Source of the DNA: a virus
DNA length: 64,000 nt
Direction: 5' to 3' (one strand)
IMG/VR virus record: IMGVR_UViG_3300010151_000010
Coordinates: 1-64,000 of that record
Below, one piece after another: positions 59,854-64,000 of the stretch. A model generated the notes under the pieces. It ran no database searches. It was not told the DNA's origin and worked only from the letters and a program-made list of their open reading frames with translations. A program made the position numbers and the translations under genes. Every line of letters begins with the position of its first letter. Position 1 is the stretch's first letter.

Positions 59854-60171
59854 TCAACACCAACCCTCTTTTTCTAATCTATCTATGTCAAGCACTTCGG
59901 ATTTCTCTTCGCACTCCATACAACAGTCTGTTCCACCATAACCAGTGCGAGTGTGTTTAGGCTTCGCTCCATTCATTATGGCTTGTTCTCTGTTACATAT
60001 ATCTCTAGGAGTAAAGAACCTACCCACATAGCCACCACAACCGCAAAAATATGGTTTCTCACAAAAGGGACACGATGACATTTCTTCATCACATTTTATG
60101 CACCAATAGACTTTCTTAGGTTCTTCTTTAGGTTCTTCTTTAGGTTCTTCTTTCTTCTTCCAAAATCTCAT
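59854..60171 (-). CDS. Cys-rich zinc protein with EEPK repeats
   Basis: The 105-residue protein is led by GGTGATTGA. The N-terminus carries a basic start and a KEEPKEEPKEEPKK repeat, then CIKCDEEMSSCPFCEKPYFCGCGG and DCCMECEEK. At least ten cysteines suggest two or three zinc sites. Function unknown. Confidence 0.6.
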   Translation of the reverse strand: MRFWKKKEEPKEEPKEEPKKVYWCIKCDEEMSSCPFCEKPYFCGCGGYVGRFFTPRDICNREQAIMNGAKPKHTRTGYGGTDCCMECEEKSEVLDIDRLEKEGWC

Positions 60172-60175
60172 TCAA

Positions 60176-60448
60176 TCACCATTCCTCGCATAGAATTGTT
60201 GCCGAATCCTCGCCACCCTCGTTCTCATATATGAAATAGCGACCATATTCGTCACACCAATCATACCCAGCAGCACGAAGGACATGCCCACTCACAATAG
60301 TGACCCCTAACACATCAGCAATTTCTTGACATATTTTGTATTCTTTCTTAACCGACACCTCACCTAATTTGTCATCGCATCTAACCTCGTTGAGATATGA
60401 TTGCGCGGTTATCTTCAACAACCGTATCAATTCACCCTTTGTCGCCAT
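60176..60448 (-). CDS. hypothetical protein
   Basis: The 90-residue protein has CGGTGATTGA upstream. Two helices come first (KGELIRLLKITAQSYLNEV; KICQEIADVLGVTIVSGHVL), then an aromatic end (DWCDEYGRYFIYEN). The helical part could be a helix-turn-helix but is not clearly one. No family recognised. Confidence 0.5.
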   Translation of the reverse strand: MATKGELIRLLKITAQSYLNEVRCDDKLGEVSVKKEYKICQEIADVLGVTIVSGHVLRAAGYDWCDEYGRYFIYENEGGEDSATILCEEW

Positions 60449-60452
60449 TCAA

Positions 60453-60767
60453 TCACCGTTCCTCAGTTGTCTTTTGTTGTTGAGGGCAACACTCATGATT
60501 ACCACAACCACAACACTCATCCAAACAGCATTCGCGTTGTTTGCGTTCTTCTTCATCTCCTAGCATCTCTCTTATTTTCTCGATTACTTTGGTCAGGTAG
60601 TAAATCTGAACATACACTTTCTCATCTTGAAGTTGCCATAATGGGGTGTCTAACTCAGCGAGCAATTCCTCATAACCCTCATCGGTGAGAAGGTACTCTA
60701 TGACTTGATTATCTTCAAAGCGGAAGCGTCTTGACCGACCGAACGAAGTTTCATCAGCCCTACTCAT
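60453..60767 (-). CDS. helical protein with cysteine cluster
   Basis: The 104-residue protein is mostly helical and acidic (VIEYLLTDEGYEELLAELD; YYLTKVIEKIREML) with a cluster of eight cysteines near the end (CCLDECCGCGNHECC), a metallothionein-like or zinc/Fe-S-binding pattern. The N-terminus is Arg-rich (GRSRRFRF). The first half might be a winged-helix DNA-binding region. Starts after GGGGGAAGAGGA. Confidence 0.55.
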   Translation of the reverse strand: MSRADETSFGRSRRFRFEDNQVIEYLLTDEGYEELLAELDTPLWQLQDEKVYVQIYYLTKVIEKIREMLGDEEERKQRECCLDECCGCGNHECCPQQQKTTEER

Positions 60768-62209
60768 TCCTCTTCCCCCTTCATCACAGCGTAGTCGAAC
60801 GGAGCAAGGAGCGAGATAATCTCGTCCAATACTTCATCTCGTCTATCGTCGTTCAATAATTCCCCACCATCATCCCTATGTGTTAAGGCCACTATATCAC
60901 TCATTACCTTATGATAGGTTTCTAACTCAGTGAAAATCTTGGGGAGATTTCTCAACACGTGCCACGCTTGCGGCTCGGTATTTTCTTTGTGATACAACCT
61001 CACCTCCACTTCTGGTTTTGGGAACCACCTATGCAAATCTTGATGGTAATCATGGCCGACGCTGAACGCTCCGCTATCGTATGTGTCTAAGGATGGTAAA
61101 TCGAAGGAAAATCCATCAGCATTTTTCTCTATATCTAACTGACGCGAGTTAGATGATGATGAAAACCACACCTCTATGATTAGAGAGTCGAGCAAATCAC
61201 CAAATCCTTCATAATTGAGGTAGGCAATTGCTTCTGATTGGATTCGCTCGTATTCCCTCTTATACTCCTTGAACATTGGTGTCTTTCGATAGAGATTGTA
61301 AATCTGAGTGTGATTCATTTGGTCGATGCCGTATTTCTTCTTAACAGAATACATGGGATGGAGGTCGTTCCACCACGCTTGAAATATCCTATCCGGTGAG
61401 GTGTAATAATTTTGGAACTTCGTTTTGAATAAGACTGTTGTAATGTGTCTATCTTTCTTACTTTCACTTTCGTTAATTTGAATTAACACGTTCCTTAAGT
61501 CATCGTGAGCCTTCACGACAAAATCAGAAGCGATAGTGTCTGCAATCATTTCTATTAGACCTACTACGCCGTCATTCAAATTATCCGCCGCCCATTGTTC
61601 GGCAGTAAAGAGGCCCGTCAGTAAATGCCCCGTATCTTCTGATGTTATGTTCTCATATCCACTTGCTCCAAGAGAGATTGCCGCAGTATAGTGTGGGGAA
61701 TTAACTTCTATTCCTACTTCTTCCAATTTACTAAGGGATATCTGCCTTCTTTTAGGGCGCACTATGTGGAGTTTATTGTCTTCTATGAATTGATTACTTG
61801 CGTTTAGTATTTCCAATGCACTGTATCTCCCTGTTCCTACATTCCCAAACGATAGGGCAGACGGGCATGTTACCTCATCCATGTGAAGATTATTATGTGC
61901 AGATGGCAACAGGCTTACACCCTTCTCTCCATCCCATAGTCTCTCTTGCGTTTGATGCACGGCGTTGAACTTCTCCGCCAATATAGGAATCATATCAATG
62001 AACTTATTGAATCCACCTTCGCTATCGAAGTATAGACCAGCACGCCTGCCGGTAATTAGATTAAGTGGATGCAAAACTACATCGTTGCATAAAGCCTTAT
62101 TTCGAGGCTTAGAGCATGACTTATCGGTAAATGCTAATCCACTTGGAGCCACTGAAAGGAAGGCTCGTATGGCTTCCCATTCGTCATCGCTAAGAGTATT
62201 CATTTTCAT
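60764..62209 (-). CDS. large hypothetical protein
   Basis: The 481-residue protein begins MKMNTLSDDEWEAIRAFLSV (start ATG 62209, or ATG 62203 two codons later). No recognised motif. It is mixed alpha/beta with conserved-looking aromatic stretches (RIFQAWWNDLHPMYSVKKKYG; HDYHQDLHRWFPKPEVEVRL). The size and placement among small accessory genes suggest a host-takeover role, but nothing in the sequence shows one. Confidence 0.6.
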   Translation of the reverse strand: MKMNTLSDDEWEAIRAFLSVAPSGLAFTDKSCSKPRNKALCNDVVLHPLNLITGRRAGLYFDSEGGFNKFIDMIPILAEKFNAVHQTQERLWDGEKGVSLLPSAHNNLHMDEVTCPSALSFGNVGTGRYSALEILNASNQFIEDNKLHIVRPKRRQISLSKLEEVGIEVNSPHYTAAISLGASGYENITSEDTGHLLTGLFTAEQWAADNLNDGVVGLIEMIADTIASDFVVKAHDDLRNVLIQINESESKKDRHITTVLFKTKFQNYYTSPDRIFQAWWNDLHPMYSVKKKYGIDQMNHTQIYNLYRKTPMFKEYKREYERIQSEAIAYLNYEGFGDLLDSLIIEVWFSSSSNSRQLDIEKNADGFSFDLPSLDTYDSGAFSVGHDYHQDLHRWFPKPEVEVRLYHKENTEPQAWHVLRNLPKIFTELETYHKVMSDIVALTHRDDGGELLNDDRRDEVLDEIISLLAPFDYAVMKGEEE

Positions 62210-62235
62210 TCCTCTTCATCTCCTTTATCCCTTCT

Positions 62236-62661
62236 TCATATCCGCGGACTGTAACCTAACACTTCTTCAATCAATTCTTCGTGAGTTAAGTTAATACATC
62301 TGTCAATAATTTGCTCACCCGTTGCAGGTGCAATTGATTGTCCTACAATCGCTTCCTTGAGTTCCATGTATTTCTCACGGAACTCGGTCAGTTGCTTGAC
62401 TTCTGCGTGTAGGTCTAAGCATTTACAATCTTCAAAAGCATACTCCAAGACTGAAAAAGTATTCTCCAAGACTGAACGCAACCGCTTCACTTCTTCAAGG
62501 AGAAGTGGTGAGTCTGCTATGAGGGAAGAGTCATTACCGGAAATGTTGGTAGCCACGATTGTTTTACCCACTACAACATCAGTCGTGCGATAATCATTCG
62601 CTTTTGCTACAACCCTCCACGGCCCTTCCGTGTGTCCTTTGTATTTGTCTAAGTCAATCAT
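62236..62661 (-). CDS. Ead/Ea22-like family protein, paralogue 2
   Basis: About 141 residues from ATG 62661, which follows GGAGGTGACGGG. It starts MIDLDKYKGHTEGPW and has SLIADSPLLLEEVKRLRSVLEN, then a coiled C-terminal part (DLHAEVKQLTEFREKYMELKEA) unique to this copy. The first 45 coding bases are identical to those of paralogue 3. Confidence 0.6.
   Translation of the reverse strand: MIDLDKYKGHTEGPWRVVAKANDYRTTDVVVGKTIVATNISGNDSSLIADSPLLLEEVKRLRSVLENTFSVLEYAFEDCKCLDLHAEVKQLTEFREKYMELKEAIVGQSIAPATGEQIIDRCINLTHEELIEEVLGYSPRI
62617..62661 (-). repeat. 45-bp identical 5' coding module, copy A
   Basis: Starts at the ATG of paralogue 2 and encodes MIDLDKYKGHTEGPW. Identical over 45 bases to 63243-63287, while the sequence after it differs. 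Confidence 0.9.
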
Positions 62662-62921
62662 CCCGTCACCTCCACGCCATTGACGCTGAAACATTCCGTA
62701 ATCTGCTCAATGGTTGGTAGGTCGTCGTCGTCGTCGCTAGAAGACCAACGTATAGCATGAATGTCCTCAATAAGTATATCAATATCCCCACTCTCTTGCG
62801 AACCTAACTCCCTGTAATTTGCACTAAACCAACCTATACGGCCATCACTCATAGTGAACTTGTATTGCCTGAAATATGTGATGTCAATTATCTCATTGTA
62901 CAAATCGTATTCTATTTTCAT
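62658..62921 (-). CDS. hypothetical protein
   Basis: The 87-residue protein has GATGGTGATTGA upstream. Beta-rich N-terminus (YNEIIDITYFRQYKFTMSDG) and an acidic loop SSSDDDDDLPTIEQ. No family recognised. Its stop overlaps the ATG of paralogue 2. Confidence 0.55.
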   Translation of the reverse strand: MKIEYDLYNEIIDITYFRQYKFTMSDGRIGWFSANYRELGSQESGDIDILIEDIHAIRWSSSDDDDDLPTIEQITECFSVNGVEVTG

Positions 62922-63287
62922 TCAATCACCATCTCCGTATTTGTATGGTTCATCTTCCCACCCAATATCTTCATCAATTGCTTCATACATTTCTTTGTCA
63001 TAGTGGGAAATGTAATCACCCAACCTGCACCAATCATCTTCCCACTTCTTGATTGCTTTACGCAATCGCTTGATTTCTGCAAGGAGAAGTGGTGCGTCTG
63101 CTATGAGTTTGAGGTCAGGGTTCATTGTGAGGTTAGGGTCGCCATTCGGCCTAGTTATTAACACTATGAACTCATCTCGGTCAGGGTCGTTCCGTTCATG
63201 GATAGCCGCAAGTGTCCAACCATCATCATCGGTATTGTATTCCCACGGCCCTTCCGTGTGTCCTTTGTATTTGTCTAAGTCAATCAT
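62922..63287 (-). CDS. Ead/Ea22-like family protein, paralogue 3
   Basis: About 121 residues from ATG 63287 (an in-frame ATG two codons upstream is possible). MIDLDKYKGHTEGPW is followed by a variable centre, then KLIADAPLLLAEIKRLRKAIKKW and an acidic end. The DAPLLLAEIKRLR part is also nearly identical in bases to paralogue 1. Confidence 0.6.
   Translation of the reverse strand: MIDLDKYKGHTEGPWEYNTDDDGWTLAAIHERNDPDRDEFIVLITRPNGDPNLTMNPDLKLIADAPLLLAEIKRLRKAIKKWEDDWCRLGDYISHYDKEMYEAIDEDIGWEDEPYKYGDGD
63243..63287 (-). repeat. 45-bp identical 5' coding module, copy B
   Basis: Second copy of the 62617-62661 module, at the start of paralogue 3. Shorter, diverged versions are at the starts of the genes at 59851 and 59690. 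Confidence 0.9.
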
Positions 63288-63289
63288 TT

Positions 63290-63994
63290 TCATTCCTCTT
63301 CATCTCTTGACTCTTCGCAGTAAGTTCCCCATAACCAAGGCGGAACTCTTACTTCATTGATTGAAGAGCCTACACCTACGCCTATTTTGCCCGCATCCAA
63401 ATATGCTACCATCTCTTCTCGGCTCAAGGCAATATAGCACCTTTCTTTGGCCCTAAACCGCATGAAGTATCTATCTCCCATCAGTAAGTGGTAGTCGTCG
63501 GGGTCAATCACTATCTGCTCGCCTGTGTTTGGGTTGAGTGCTTTGTAGCCCCATATTTCGATGGACTTAGTCTCGCCATCATCGAGAAGAATCTCCCTAT
63601 TTTCGATATATTCCGGCCACAGATTTTCCAGCCCCATATCCATAAGCAAAGTTCCATCCTTGTCGGCCCATCCTTTAGCGACCTCTCTCTTCATTGTGAC
63701 CTCTTGGAGGTAAGCCTCTTCTGCCGTTTCCGGTAGCGGTAGTATAGCCACATCGTCATCCAATACGGTGACTCCCGCATCCCACATCAACGTCTTCATT
63801 CTATCGTGATTCTCTCTCACTTCATCGCTCTCTATCATGGATTGTAGTCGCCACTTGTTTTCTGTTTCCTTGATATATGTCAGCCCACTTCCTTCGGGCA
63901 TCCATAGACCGCCTACACTCATTTGTGCAAAGTGTTCCTTCGCCCATTCTATCAGTTCTTTCGTTGGTTTCCATTGTTCATTCATTTCATTCAT
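63290..63994 (-). CDS. hypothetical protein at window edge
   Basis: The 234-residue protein starts at ATG 63994, or ATG 63985 (MNEQWKPTKEL), whose distance from GGAG is better. No family recognised; alpha/beta with EIWGYKALNPNTGEQIVIDP and CYIALSREEMVAYLDAG. It is the first minus-strand gene visible; any promoter lies beyond the window. Confidence 0.55.
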   Translation of the reverse strand: MNEMNEQWKPTKELIEWAKEHFAQMSVGGLWMPEGSGLTYIKETENKWRLQSMIESDEVRENHDRMKTLMWDAGVTVLDDDVAILPLPETAEEAYLQEVTMKREVAKGWADKDGTLLMDMGLENLWPEYIENREILLDDGETKSIEIWGYKALNPNTGEQIVIDPDDYHLLMGDRYFMRFRAKERCYIALSREEMVAYLDAGKIGVGVGSSINEVRVPPWLWGTYCEESRDEEE

Positions 63995-64000
63995 CTCCTT

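Noticed and set aside
1-64000. Integrated provirus or bacterial phage
   Set aside because: No integrase, attachment repeats, host genes or tRNA were seen. RFC, a PCNA-like clamp, AEP primase, a thermosome and TTTAAA-type promoters point to an archaeal virus.

Overview
The window looks like about 64 kb of the genome of a tailed double-stranded DNA virus (Caudoviricetes) infecting an archaeon. It is most like the magroviruses of marine Group II Euryarchaeota (Poseidoniales). The evidence is a siphovirus-type tail module next to an archaeal/eukaryotic-type replication set: family B DNA polymerase, RFC small-subunit clamp loader, probable PCNA-like clamp, AEP primase, RPA-like protein, XPF/ERCC4 nuclease, Cas4-like nuclease and a split RecA-like ATPase. 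It also carries a group II chaperonin (thermosome), a known magrovirus trait. The assignment rests on gene content only. Portal, capsid, protease and terminase genes are not seen, so the window is probably an incomplete genome. Coding density is close to 100 %, and ribosome-binding sites are mostly GGTGA or GGAGG. No rRNA, tRNA, CRISPR array, insertion sequence or integrase was recognised. | Layout: bases 1-35941 are all plus strand and carry virion morphogenesis. In order: a partial Cys-rich gene, neck/connector proteins, a tail-terminator-like protein, a probable tail tube protein, an acidic SAP-domain protein, a tail-assembly-chaperone pair joined by a probable -1 ribosomal frameshift, a short tape measure, distal-tail/hub proteins around one giant 5612-residue protein, three fibre-like proteins (two sharing an N-terminal anchor, one with YadA-like head repeats), and small fibre-assembly or decoration proteins. 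| Bases 35942-63994 are all minus strand, read from right to left. The right end (57.5-64 kb) holds small accessory genes, including a repeated MIDLDKY...GHT module family (Ead/Ea22-like) and a PC4-like protein. The middle (52-57.5 kb) has zinc-ribbon proteins, an EF-hand membrane protein, a kinase-like protein, a TFB-like cyclin-fold protein and a possible ligase-like protein. The 36-52 kb part holds the replication genes, the chaperonin and many tiny Cys-rich proteins. The two arms converge with no spacer at 35941/35942. | Four near-identical promoter-like motifs (core GTATTTAAACGAAG, minus strand) sit at 41.5, 52.3, 54.6 and 57.6 kb, upstream of four minus-strand gene blocks. They probably set an early/replication transcription programme. 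Two of them contain the stop codon of the gene upstream. TFB-like and PC4-like proteins in the same arm could act on these promoters, but that is inference.
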